Source: Saccharomycopsis fibuligera x Saccharomycopsis cf. fibuligera
Taxonomy: Eukaryota > Ascomycota > Saccharomycetes > Ascoideales > Saccharomycopsidaceae
Direction of reading: 5' to 3'
NCBI GenBank assembly: GCA_001936135.1
Contig: CP012817.1
Location: 2,790,001-2,854,000 of the forward strand
Length of the DNA: 64,000 nt
Both the position numbers and the translations under genes were made by a program. Below, piece by piece: positions 28,035 to 37,651 of the stretch. Within the stretch, counting starts at the first letter, position 1. Every line of letters begins with the position of its first letter. The notes under the pieces are model-generated. The model saw only the letters and a program-made list of their open reading frames with translations, had not been told where the DNA came from and did no database searches.

Positions 28035-31000
28035 ATGATATTTCAGGTACGTGTTGATTGATTACTGCTTTTGATTTCGATTATTGATTTTGAATATTGA
28101 TTTTTGTGGACCTCGACCTTGTGTTTTGTCCTGATTTGTTGTATTGTGGCGTCAGGGTTTTCAGGGTTTTACCTCCGTGCGTCGTCGCCCTCGTCATCAC
28201 CAAGATCACCAAGATCGTCTTCGTCCAGACAAATTACTAACTTTCTCTCTGATATAGAATATTAAAAAGCTCATAAAGAAGTCAAAGGACAAGGGCCATA
28301 CTGCCGGCAACAAGAACACCCGCGCTCCTTCGCCGCGCAGCACCAACATCCGCATAAACAAAATCGATATCATTCATTCTGAAAACGTCAGTTCTTCCCA
28401 GGGTTCTTCTTCTAATACGTCTAAAGAAAAACTCAGCGGCAACCAAAAGGCCCCAGCCGCTAATGACGCCGACGTGGAAACGGCCACTGCTGAGGGGAGA
28501 ACCGATGCAAAACAAGATCAAGCTCAAAGTGAAGGTCACGAACATGTTGATACCGCCAATGGTGCTCTCGACAAAGGCATCAAACATTTCAAAGAACTAG
28601 AGGGTAAATACATTCTCATAGACGCCATTGGTGAAGGCGCTTTCTCTACCGTTTTCAAAGCCATTGATTTACTACATGACAACCGGCATGTGGCCATCAA
28701 GACAATTGCCAAAAAAGCCATCAATAAAGCCCAAGAAGATGGAATCCGTAAAGAAATATCCATCATGAAGAAGCTCAAGCATAAAAACATTGTCAAGTTA
28801 TACGATTCTCTCGAATCTTTGGACAATTTTTTTCTCGTGTTGGAATACTGTGCCGGTGGAGAAATTTTCAAGCAAATTATCAACTTCACTTACTTTAGTG
28901 AAGACTTATCTAGGCACATTATAATCCAGGTGGCCGAAGCCATCAAGTACTTGCATGAAGAAATCGGAGTCGCACATAGAGACATCAAACCCGAAAATTT
29001 GTTATTTGTGCCATGCGAATACAAGCCTCGTCCTGAAGAAGAATTTTACAAATCAAAAAGACAATCCGACGGTGACGATAAGATCGATGAAGGATATTTT
29101 ACCAAAAATGTTGGTGGTGGCGGTATTGGAGTTGTTAAAATTGCCGATTTTGGTCTTTCGAAAGTGTTGTGGAACACCACTACTCAAACGCCATGTGGTA
29201 CTGCTGGTTATACTGCCCCAGAAATTGTCAAGGTGGAAAAGTATAGTAAATCGGTAGATTTATGGGCTATTGGGTGTGTTCTATATACTCTTCTTTGCGG
29301 GTTTCCTCCGTTTTTCGATGATAATAATGATCAATCCAAACTTTTAGATAAGAATTTGAAAGGGGAATATGAATTTCTAAGTCCGTGGTGGGATGAAATT
29401 AGCTCCGGTGCCAAGAGATTAGTAAGTAATTTGCTCAATGTTAACCCACTACAAAGATTCAATATTGATCAATTATTGTATGATCTGTGGATAACTGAAG
29501 GTTCCCAAGAAGGGAAAATGCCAAAAAAGTTGCATTCGTATAACGAAAATAATAATGTTGACTATTTTCCTAGTTACAAAAGTTTAATCGTGGAAGAAGA
29601 ACATTCATCTAACAAGAACGGCACGACGCATCGTCATCATCATCAGCATAATTCCAGCAGCACTAGTATCACTATCAATGACGCTTCAGTAGTGACTACG
29701 CCTAACAGGTTAGCTTCAAATCATGGCGAAGAAGATAGTTTGACCCAAAAGGAAAAAAGATATAAAAATATTTTCAATAAAAATATGAAGTACCAACGAG
29801 ACAACTCTGATTATTTGACAGCTAAAGCTAATTATAATTTTGATTCGTTGCCACAAACTCCAGTTTTGCAAGAACTTGCTGAGGAAGATGACAGTTCACT
29901 GCCTTCTATTTCGTCAAACACATCGTCGTCTGCCAAATACAAGATGAAGAATGTTGTGTTGGTTAGAAATTCAATCGAAAAGGTTGTTGCGAAGAAAAGC
30001 GACGAAAAATTGCCTGTTTCAAGTGCTAATAATAAAGGCGAAATTTCTTCATTGTCATCAGCGCTTGAACCAATATTGGTCAAACATGAGTCAAATATTG
30101 CAACTGGCGAGGTACTCAATAATGGCCATAAAGGTAACAGCAATAGTGCTAATAGTAATACCAATAACCTCAATATTGCCAAGCCTCATGGAAGTGCAGT
30201 CTCCATTGATGAAAAATCATTAAAGGACGTTGAACATGCCCACTCATGGGAAAATGCTAATAAAAAGACAATAAGTAATCTAGCTGTCCATTCTAACTTG
30301 AAAACAAGCTCCAACTCAAATTTTGATAGTTTTGCTAAAAATGAAAAACAAAGTGAGGCTGGTTTCCCACTAATAGCAACGGCTACCCAAGCAGATACAA
30401 ATATTTCAAGTTTAACTGATAGTTTATCAGCGCTTAAATTTGTGCCGAGACGCAAAAACACATTACCAAGAACTCCGGTTCCTACAGGCATGACTTTTGA
30501 TGATTCATTTGACAGTGAAATTGATAGTGACAATGATAACTCTGATGACAATAAGGATAATGATAATGGCAGCGATGATTACGACGACGATAATGATGAT
30601 GATGATGATGACTCCAGTATTGCTAGCAGCAGTGATATGGGGCAAGAACAGAATGGTAGTCCTAGCAAAAGTTCCAGTTCCAAATTGAAAAACGTTTTTA
30701 AAAATGATGCAGATTTGTCGAACTTGAGTACAGCACCAATAGATCTCAATAATGGTGGCAGCATTGGCAATAACAGCAGCAGTGCTAATACTAGTAGCAA
30801 TAAAAACAATAACAACTTACTGAAAATGTTGAATAATAAAGCTGTAAAACTCGCTAGCAAGATGGAACAAATTAACCTCGAAAATCAATTGAATAATCCA
30901 TCCAGTGATCCTTTGAATAATTTCAGTTTAGACCTAAACAATTCGGTAATGTTGAAAAGAAGAAGAGGTTCTATTAGCGTCAATGGTACCGGTATTAGTA

Positions 31001-31038
31001 GCGGGGATAATAATAGCAGTACCACAGCTGCTAACTAA
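28035..31038 (+). CDS. RCK2: Rck2-type MAPK-activated Ser/Thr kinase, spliced: join(28035..28046, 28258..31038)
   Basis: The kinase frame has no usable ATG before the catalytic core, but splicing supplies one. Exon 1 (ATG ATA TTT CAG, 28035-28046) joins at phase 0 to exon 2 at 28258, giving MIFQ-NIKKLIKKSKDK and 930 residues. The kinase domain (about 122-417) has IGEGAFSTVFKAI, Lys152, HRDIKPENLL (Asp246) and DFGLS (Asp301). Rck1/2-specific blocks are TYFSEDLSRH, DEGYFT..VGGGGIGVVKIADFG, TPCGTAGYTAPE and GEYEFLSPWWDEIS. Rck2 acts downstream of the Hog1 stress MAPK and modulates translation elongation. The 510-residue C-terminal region is low complexity with Asn, Ser and Asp runs and much longer than in S. 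cerevisiae. It contains RRKNTLPRTPVP. Confidence 0.88.
28047..28257 (+). other. Spliceosomal intron of the RCK2-type gene
   Basis: The 211-nt intron has a GTACGT donor, a perfect TACTAAC branch site at 28235-28241 (branch A 28240) and a GATATAG acceptor 17 nt later. It keeps the frame open and supplies the only reasonable start codon. Confidence 0.9.
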
Positions 31039-32305
31039 CCAAGCCAAGGTGGTTCTTCCGTGCCTTTGCTTTTTGATTTTGAAAAACATTCAATTGCATT
31101 TCATTTATTTTTCGCAGTTCATCAGAATATCTGTTTTCACAAAAAGTTACTTTTCAGAAAGTTTGCATCTTATAAAGTTGTCTCATTTTTAATTTTTATA
31201 CTCTTATTCTTTTTTCTTTAATTTTATTTGCGGTTATTGTTTTTTTTGCTTTTGTCTACAATGTTTTTTTATGTTTTGATTTGGTTTTTGAGTTTATTTA
31301 GAGTTGCATTTTTTGTTATTTTTTATATCCTGTTTGTTTGTTTTTTCACTTTCACAATCATCGTTTTGACGTTTACTTTGTTATTACGCTTCACAAAGTA
31401 ATCATATTTTGCTGTCTCGCCATGGTTCTCTTCAAATCCAATTGCTTTGCTTCCTCTTGTCATTTTTTGGGTTTTTCTGTCTTATTCATCCTTTTCATTT
31501 TCGTTTCCGAGTCCTATCTGGTATATTCTATTATCTTTTTTTTGTTATTATTCCTTACTATATATGTTCTTTTGCTTTTTATTCCATATATAACCAATCA
31601 ATGAAGTGTCTTTCTATCTAGAATCAATAAGTCTTATTAGTACCGATGAAACATCATGTATGCCCAGACCATCGAATCTGTATACCAGTCGCCGTTGCCA
31701 AGCGTAGTGCTCTTAGCAGCGTGGATTCACGCTTTTCAAACAAATTTTTGCCTGATGCGGCAACCAACCTTGAGCCGCAGAAGTTGGAATTCGTCGGCAG
31801 TTTCTATGCGCTCGCCCCTATTGATTCATGCCTTGAAAGTCCCGCGCTGACAGCGCTGACTTATTTTTAGCAGGCGCGCGGGGGTAATAAAAAGCTTCGG
31901 CTGCCCCTTTATTGCATTATTGCATTATGCCTGCATTGGAACACTCTTCACAGTACTATATATAAGGAGCTAATTGCAATATAAGGGCGCACTGCAGGCG
32001 GATCCAGGCCCTTTATGCAAAAAGGCACGCTCCTTGAGGCGGTCCCAGGAGACCTCCTACAGGTAACAACATGCTAGACTACCCCTAATCATACAGCGTT
32101 AAAGTCATATTGACTAATCTTAATTAATCTTATAAATAGACGCCGAATCCTGTTTTCCCATCTTTGTTTTAATTTTTGTAAATCTTTTTTCCCTTTCTTT
32201 CTAAAATCACCAACAATCACTATTATCTCTGCTCATATCTTAACTGTTCCCGGTTAGCTACTTCAGGTTCACTAATTAATATCTCTACCACTACACTCGT
32301 TCACA
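31039..32305. promoter_or_regulatory. RCK2 3' flank and promoter of the 62-codon gene
   Basis: The first 600 bp are T-rich 3' flank. The second half is more GC-rich and promoter-like, with a GGCGCGCGGGGG patch near 31874, ATTGCATTATTGCATTATGC repeats near 31912 and TATAAATA at 32131-32138, about 170 bp before the ATG at 32306. Short frames at 31646-31870 have no support. Confidence 0.45.
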
Positions 32306-32494
32306 ATGGCCAACTCTACTGTTTCTTCTGCTTCTTTGGTTCAAACTGCTAACGTCGCTGCTGCCAACAGCTCCTCCTCTTCTTCTTCTTCTTCTGGTTT
32401 GGCTGTCAGACCAGTCAACGCTGAAAACTGGAAAATGGTCACTTTATTCGCTGGTTTCCTCGGCTTGACCACTGTTTTGACCGCTGCTTTGTAG
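32306..32494 (+). CDS. Small Ser-rich protein with a C-terminal hydrophobic segment
   Basis: The 62-residue protein starts at ATG 32306 in the strong context CACAATGGCC, downstream of a TATAAATA box. Residues 1-35 are Ala/Ser-rich with a run of nine Ser. Residues about 42-62 (WKMVTLFAGFLGLTTVLTAAL) form one hydrophobic helix ending at the C-terminus. This would suit a tail-anchored membrane protein. Codons are highly biased (TCT, GCT, GTC, TTG), as in abundant yeast proteins. I do not recognise a family. A GPI signal is less likely because there is no N-terminal signal peptide. A 24-bp perfect palindrome lies 56 bp past the stop. Confidence 0.72.
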   Translation: MANSTVSSASLVQTANVAAANSSSSSSSSSGLAVRPVNAENWKMVTLFAGFLGLTTVLTAAL

Positions 32495-32991
32495 GAAGGT
32501 CTAATACTCACTTACTACCAAAACAAAACATTTGTCAACGCATCATCAGGAGTTGTAAGTTATAACTTACAACTTATTACTCACACCTAACTCTTATTAT
32601 TTTTTCATCTTCCGCTTCTTTATCATTCGCTCTTGGGTCTCAGGTTAATGTCTTACTACATGATTTTTTTTAATGCTTTCTAATACTTTTTTTCCGTATA
32701 TTGTAAAGATTTTTTTTTCTCCTATGCATTTATTTATTACTTAAAATATATCTAGTTAGTGGAGAACACAGTTCTTTCCTAATGCTGTTACTTCATCATA
32801 AAAATTTGTAAAACGTTTTAGAAAAGCTCATAAATTTTACTATGATGGTTTTACCAGTTCGCGTCAACTTGCATTTTTCCTAGGACTTTAAATTTAAGAT
32901 GTTTTTACTTTGACGAGTTTTGATGCACTAAAACATTGTAAAAAAAAAAAAATAACAAACTTTTTCTAACGCTCATGAAAGAGAAAAATTT
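32495..32991. other. Intergenic: 62-codon gene 3' flank to tRNA-Phe
   Basis: Apart from the palindrome at 32551-32574 this is AT-rich with no credible ORF. The tRNA-Phe terminator (T run on the minus strand, about 32984-32990) is at its right end. Confidence 0.5.
32551..32574. promoter_or_regulatory. 24-bp perfect palindrome after the 62-codon gene
   Basis: The half-site AGTTGTAAGTTA is followed directly by its exact reverse complement. It lies 56 bp beyond the stop codon. It could form a hairpin in the 3' UTR or cruciform DNA, or be a dimeric protein site. Confidence 0.75.
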
Positions 32992-33077
32992 TGCGAACTC
33001 TGTGGATCGAACACAGGACCTTCAGATAACAATCGTTTGACTTCAGTCTGACGCTCTCCCAACTGAGCTAAGTCCGC
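32992..33077 (-). tRNA. tRNA-Phe(GAA), intron-containing
   Basis: On the minus strand the acceptor arms GCGGACT and AGTTCGC pair, with discriminator A. The D arm TTAGCTCAGTTGGGAGAGC and T arm with GTTCGATCC match yeast tRNA-Phe. The anticodon loop reads CTGAAG then an intron of about 13 nt (TCAAACGATTGTT) before the 3' half. A T5 terminator follows. Confidence 0.94.
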
Positions 33078-33707
33078 ATATTAAAAGTTTTAATTTAAAA
33101 AATAGGTTTTTATAAAGAACTATTGCAAACAATAATGATCACACATTTTTGACAGATTCTAATTTTTAGATGAATTGTTGGATTTATACCAATTAACATC
33201 TTTCATACAGTCCATTTGGTATAATCTCCTTTTTGGTAAACTGCCTTTTGCGGCCGAGAACATTTGAGCGCACGCATGGTTGCTAAGGAGAACAACATCA
33301 AAGATGTGATGGAAAATTTAGCATCACCTGAACATTATGGGTGAGGAATGAAATTATTATATATAGTCTGAAAGACAGAATGTTTTTATTTAACGATATA
33401 GTTTATAATAAGCAAGGAATATAAGTCCAATTTCATTACTAAAAAAAAAAAAAAAAAAAAAAAAACTAGTATCTCAGTAAGTGGCTATCCTTCACTACTA
33501 GAGGAGAGACTAGTCTAACCAGTGCTATTCAGAGGGGACAACCTCAGGTATGGGTAGCAGATCTAGTCACTATAATCCGACATGAATACATCAAACGAAA
33601 CCCTAAACAAAGCTTCCTATCACTCTTTGTAATACCCTAAAGACCATTCAGGACCTCCAACACATTCATGGCCACCCTTGTCAACCCCGATTGTGAACCC
33701 TCCTAAC

Positions 33708-33851
33708 ATGGAGTTTTCAGTTTCTTCCAAAGACATAAATTCTTTGTTACCAGCTATACCTACTGCCTCAGGTCCTTTCAACAGTACCCAAATTCAGTCT
33801 GAAAATAATAGTGTTTTACACCCAGCGATTGTCACTGCCTCAAATGAGTAA
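33708..33851 (+). pseudogene. 47-codon frame, possible gag remnant
   Basis: The frame begins MEFSVSSKDINSLL and is Ser/Asn/Gln-rich, ending at 33849-33851. The setting, between tRNA genes and beside LTR sequence, makes a decayed retrotransposon gag start possible. No retroviral-type zinc knuckle, protease or RT motif is visible nearby, so the call is weak. Confidence 0.2.
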
Positions 33852-34007
33852 GCACACACATCAAAATGCTATCTCATAACACTTAACACTGGGAAAAATC
33901 TATTCTGGCCAGGCTTCCAAACGTATGAGCCACAACCCAAATAAGGGGTCCGTACCACTTCCAACCACGGTTAAACGTCCTCTCTTCGAAGCATTCCAAA
34001 CCAAATT

Positions 34008-34211
34008 TTCGCGGATCTTTTATCTTGGTGCAAGATACACGTATTCACTACTGGTAATAGCGAATCAATAACATGTTTTGTATTCAGTCTGATTATTATT
34101 TAAAGAGGGTCTAACCCAATATTTTTATATATTTATTATTAGTTAGTTATATTTGAAATACAAGGCTTTTACCTCTAAAAACATGAACCCTGAGATGTCA
34201 GTATTCCGTAA
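34008..34211 (+). repeat. Dispersed repeat, copy 1 (about 204 bp)
   Basis: This block matches 61879-62081 in the same orientation along almost its whole length. It shares TTTTATCTTGGTGCA, AACATGTTTTG, AACCCAATA, TTATTAGTTAGTTATATTTG and CCTGAGATGTCAGTATTCCG. TATCTTG and CAAGATA form a small stem near its left end. Confidence 0.85.
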
Positions 34212-34246
34212 GTTCCTCAATATATTACGGAAAAAATCTTGTTTAA

Positions 34247-34286
34247 CTGTATTCGGGTTTGTTGGTTTAGAACTCAATGTTCGTCA
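34247..34286 (+). repeat. 40-bp repeat block, inverted relative to 61833-61872
   Basis: The block runs from CTGTATTCGGG to CAATGTTCGTCA. It matches the reverse complement of 61833-61872 at 37 of 40 positions, and a 19-bp part recurs at 62419-62437 in direct orientation. Confidence 0.85.
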
Positions 34287-34407
34287 GCTATATACACAAG
34301 TTAAAAGGAACACGTCACCGACCTTTATACAAGATTATCGACAACTTCCACGATCCTTCTGACGGTTGTGAACACAGACTGATCAGGAATGCGACAATGT
34401 TCGTAAC

Positions 34408-34412
34408 ATAGA
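34408..34412 (+). repeat. Target-site duplication, left copy (ATAGA)
   Basis: ATAGA directly precedes the TGTAA end of the LTR and matches the copy at 34737-34741. Confidence 0.88.
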
Positions 34413-34736
34413 TGTAACAAATCAGTTCAGAATAACTTCTGATAAAGTTAACTCTTAGACCGGTAGCTCTTGGCTACAGTTAGACCCTGGCACCAGGTGA
34501 CGCCTGGTTACAAACCTCCGAACAATAACTATATAAGAAGCTAGGTTCGCCATTATAACTATTATGTATTCTATATAGAATAACAGTAAGCGAAGTTATC
34601 TTCCTTTCATTACAATATATTTATCTTCTTTATTTTATCTAGAGCATTACCTCTCTTCCTAGTCGATCCTAGAAACAACTATGAATCCAGAAACCTTTTC
34701 AGTCTAAATTCCGACCCTACGACCCCGTCTCTTACA
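34413..34736. mobile_element. Solo LTR, 324 bp, with 5-bp target duplication
   Basis: The element starts TGTAA and ends TTACA (TG..CA with a 5-bp inverted terminal repeat). It is flanked by the identical 5-bp duplication ATAGA at 34408-34412 and 34737-34741. It carries a TATATAAG box at 34530-34537. No internal coding region remains, so it is a solo LTR left by recombination. It ends 12 bp before the mature 5' end of tRNA-Glu, and the 5-bp duplication and position resemble Ty3-class integration at Pol III starts. The orientation cannot be fixed beyond the TATA direction, which suggests plus. Confidence 0.9.
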
Positions 34737-34741
34737 ATAGA
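34737..34741 (+). repeat. Target-site duplication, right copy (ATAGA)
   Basis: ATAGA directly follows the TTACA end of the LTR. Confidence 0.88.
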
Positions 34742-34748
34742 AAATAAT

Positions 34749-34820
34749 TCCGATATAGTGTAACGGCTAGCACGGTTCGCTTTCACCGAGCAAACCCGGG
34801 TTCAACTCCCGGTATCGGAA
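34749..34820 (+). tRNA. tRNA-Glu(TTC)
   Basis: The 72-nt gene has acceptor arms TCCGATA and TATCGGA with discriminator A, D arm TAGTGTAACGGCTAGCA, anticodon loop CTTTCAC (anticodon TTC) and T arm CCGGGTTCAACTCCCGG. No intron is present. A T6 terminator follows. Confidence 0.96.
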
Positions 34821-35255
34821 AATTTTTTCTTTTTTTATTAGACGCACAACTAACCAGGTTATTATCAATGTTATGTATTACACAATGTATAAGCTATAAC
34901 CGTCAAAATCATAATCTGCTTTATAATTATCTCACCTCCGACAAAACTATTAATTTTACAACATTAACGGGGGTTTCACTTATATAAGTTTCCCCGGTAT
35001 AATAACGATTAAACTATATTGTATATACAATAGAGGAATTTAATCCTCAGACAGCAAAAATGAGAAATTTTTTTTCAATGGTTTTTTTTGTATTGACTCA
35101 ATTGCAGGAAGGAGGCTTTACTCCAGTATATTTTTAATAGAAAAAGCAATGCTATACACGGAAAATAATGTCCAAAGTTGCTATAGACAAAACACAAAAA
35201 GGCAGAAACAGACGAATATTGGTTCTTATATAATACTATACAAGCTCAGCAAAAC
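34821..35255. other. Intergenic: tRNA-Glu 3' flank with a possible decayed LTR
   Basis: The segment about 34870-35010 weakly resembles 62545-62640 (shared CATAATCT, TTTACA, TTAAC-type blocks and an ATATAR TATA-like core), suggesting an old repeat. No gene was seen before the stop of the 677-codon gene at 35256. Confidence 0.35.
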
Positions 35256-37289
35256 TCAGCAAATTTCAAAAGACCCGCAACTATACCGTGTCTGTTGGAA
35301 ACATACTATCTTGTTAAAGACGGTCGTATACTCTTCCATCAAATGTGATGCGAGCGGATTTTTGTCAAAGTTTTTAAATTTCACAAGATGTGTCTCTCCT
35401 GTATGTTTATTCATTGAGACGAGCAATTTGATTTTGGACATTTGCAAAATAAATTCATCTCTCGTTATTTTATGAAGCTTCAATAGGCTATTATAATCAA
35501 ACTTTCTTTCCTGATTGAAAATATGATTGTTGAGAAAAAGAGAATCAGAAAAATATTTATCTTCGTTGAAACCTGGCTCTTTTTCGCATTTTGGTAAATT
35601 AGCAAGCTTATCGTCTATATCAACTAGTGACCATTTCATCAAAACAAAATGCTCTTGCACATACTTTAAGCAACTTATACACATAGCTACTTCTGAAAAA
35701 GATTCAAAGCTATGGTTGCAGTAAGGGGGAAGCTCAAGCCATCTTGCAATATGCCTGTCTCTCATAAAAACAAAATTTTTCTCTTTATCAACTATATTAT
35801 TGAACATTAAAAGCTCAAGGAGATTGTTATAAGTGCTTATATCAGGGCTTTTGTGCAAAGTATGATTATTGAAAAGCATTTTATCTTCTAACCATTGTGC
35901 AATATTTTCTCGAGCTCCATTTATACAAGGTGTGTAATCTTCAAAACCTAAGTCCTCAAAATTGAGAACTTTAATATTGAACCTTAATTCATTTGTTGTG
36001 TATGGCGATAATGTTCCGACGCTGCGATCGAGATCTTGCCTGATTGCATTTGAAAAGGTCTCAATATCGCTAATAATTTCTTGGGCAAAGTTGAGATTAT
36101 TGAAGAGCCAAACTTTATGAAACCCGAAATTGCATTGCATCTTTCCATGCATAAATTTTGGAGAAGTTTCATTGGATGAGAATATTGAAAATTTCACACT
36201 AAGAAGACGCATGAACATTTCATACGTATAAGGAAACGGACATAAGCTATCTTTATTGAATGCGTTCAAAAGACTGTAGTAAAGTGTGAATCCTTGTGGA
36301 AGAAACTTCTTACTCTTACTCATGTTGAAATTAGCGCCCTTGGATAACATTAAATTAGGCGTTTTAGTTGATACAAACTGATCAGGCTTAAAATTTGTTA
36401 ACCCACATGATTTGTAGCAAAATAAAGCTTTGAGTGTCTTTGTTTTTATATCATAAAGTTGAGGACTTGAATTATAAATGTTAAACAATTTAGCCTCTTG
36501 TGTTCTCGTACGTTGAAAATTATACAAATCTGCATCTTCTAGAAATTTACCAGAGGAATGGTTCAAATGAATGTCTTTGTAAATATTGATATTGTTACTT
36601 AGCATTGAATAATTTTCATTACTGGTTTCACCTTGTGTTTCGGATTTTTTCCTTTTGTTCCTATGTATCAATGTACTATCTTCATTATCCAAATCAGGTT
36701 CATCAATTCTTCGTTTATGTTGTACAATAATAGGTGCAATGACCATGAACCCACTATTGCTTGCATTTGATATAGCAACTGTATTTCTGTTACGTTGCCT
36801 TCTAGCTTCTAGAACATCACTTCTGGGTTCCGATAGTGTATCTCGTTGCTCGAGTGAACGCTTGTTTTGACATCTACCTTTTTTAGTTCTTATGACTTTT
36901 GCTTCAAAGACTCTTATTGCCAAGGTCAAATGCCGCAGCAATTGCAACTCCCAGTTAACTTCTTTTAGGGAATTGTTCAAATCTTCGGTAAAATTACTTC
37001 CCTGGACTGTGTCCATGTTTGATACTGCTATTTTGCGAAGCAAAGTCAGTCTTTTTCTCTTTAGTTCACCTTTAAGTAAGCGAACCATACTCAAAATGTA
37101 TACCACTCTTCTTTGGATGGATGGAATTTCCATAGACGATAAAGAGTTTTCTGTTATGGTTTGTGCTGCCAGTAACTCAAAAAGTGAGTCTGATCCATCT
37201 TCCAGATCCACTTCATTAAGCCGCATATCTTCCAGCGGCTCAAGTTCCTCATACCAGACTAGCTCATCGATTTGAGATTGAAAAGACAT
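35256..37289 (-). CDS. Orphan 677-residue protein
   Basis: An uninterrupted frame runs from ATG 37289. The first 130 residues are acidic then helical (EELEPLEDMRLNEVDLEDG; QRRVVYILSMVRLLKGELKRKRLTLLRK). A basic KRRIDEPDL...HRNKRKK stretch follows (about 190-215), possibly a nuclear signal. The region 300-640 appears folded, rich in Phe, Tyr, Asn and Cys (CISCLKYV, NFGFHKVWLFNNLNF). There is no signal peptide or membrane segment. I recognise no family. Codon use and length support a real, probably fast-evolving gene. It abuts the tRNA/LTR cluster and is divergent from the FAM192A-type gene. Confidence 0.75.
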   Translation of the reverse strand: MSFQSQIDELVWYEELEPLEDMRLNEVDLEDGSDSLFELLAAQTITENSLSSMEIPSIQRRVVYILSMVRLLKGELKRKRLTLLRKIAVSNMDTVQGSNFTEDLNNSLKEVNWELQLLRHLTLAIRVFEAKVIRTKKGRCQNKRSLEQRDTLSEPRSDVLEARRQRNRNTVAISNASNSGFMVIAPIIVQHKRRIDEPDLDNEDSTLIHRNKRKKSETQGETSNENYSMLSNNINIYKDIHLNHSSGKFLEDADLYNFQRTRTQEAKLFNIYNSSPQLYDIKTKTLKALFCYKSCGLTNFKPDQFVSTKTPNLMLSKGANFNMSKSKKFLPQGFTLYYSLLNAFNKDSLCPFPYTYEMFMRLLSVKFSIFSSNETSPKFMHGKMQCNFGFHKVWLFNNLNFAQEIISDIETFSNAIRQDLDRSVGTLSPYTTNELRFNIKVLNFEDLGFEDYTPCINGARENIAQWLEDKMLFNNHTLHKSPDISTYNNLLELLMFNNIVDKEKNFVFMRDRHIARWLELPPYCNHSFESFSEVAMCISCLKYVQEHFVLMKWSLVDIDDKLANLPKCEKEPGFNEDKYFSDSLFLNNHIFNQERKFDYNSLLKLHKITRDEFILQMSKIKLLVSMNKHTGETHLVKFKNFDKNPLASHLMEEYTTVFNKIVCFQQTRYSCGSFEIC

Positions 37290-37651
37290 TTAATCATATA
37301 TAAAGCATCATATGTATATGATTTCAATTATTAAAAGATAGTTATGAAAACTCAAATGAAACAAACAATCTCTTTTTCTTTCTATTAGCTGGAAACAAAT
37401 CAAGTCTTGAAGGAAAGTGATGCTTTATAGACGTAGGACATTCTGCAATTCGTCTCACATAGATACAATTTTCCAACTCCGACACAGTCAATATTATGGT
37501 TATGTGCACTGGCAATACATTTTTTCCCATATCATCTATATAGATGAACAATGCTGTTGCTAGATGAGATGAAGCAAATAGCTGCAACTTGGATACGATA
37601 TGCTCGCAAAGCGCACTTATATAGTACTGCCACCAACTATCCGTGCCAATA
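37290..37651. promoter_or_regulatory. Divergent promoter of the orphan and FAM192A-type genes
   Basis: The 362-bp AT-rich spacer lies between divergent starts. No distinctive motif or further gene was seen. Confidence 0.4.

Larger units (their letters stand above)
33078..34412. other. Retroelement/repeat debris in the 5' flank of tRNA-Phe
   Basis: This 1.3 kb has no intact gene. It contains an A25 run (33441-33465), a short frame that could be a gag remnant (33708-33851), and a dispersed repeat at 34008-34286 shared with 61.8-62.4 kb. It runs into the solo LTR at 34413. Confidence 0.55.

Noticed and set aside
28474-28476. GTG start for the RCK2-type kinase
   Set aside because: An upstream exon with ATG and canonical splice signals restores a better N-terminus.
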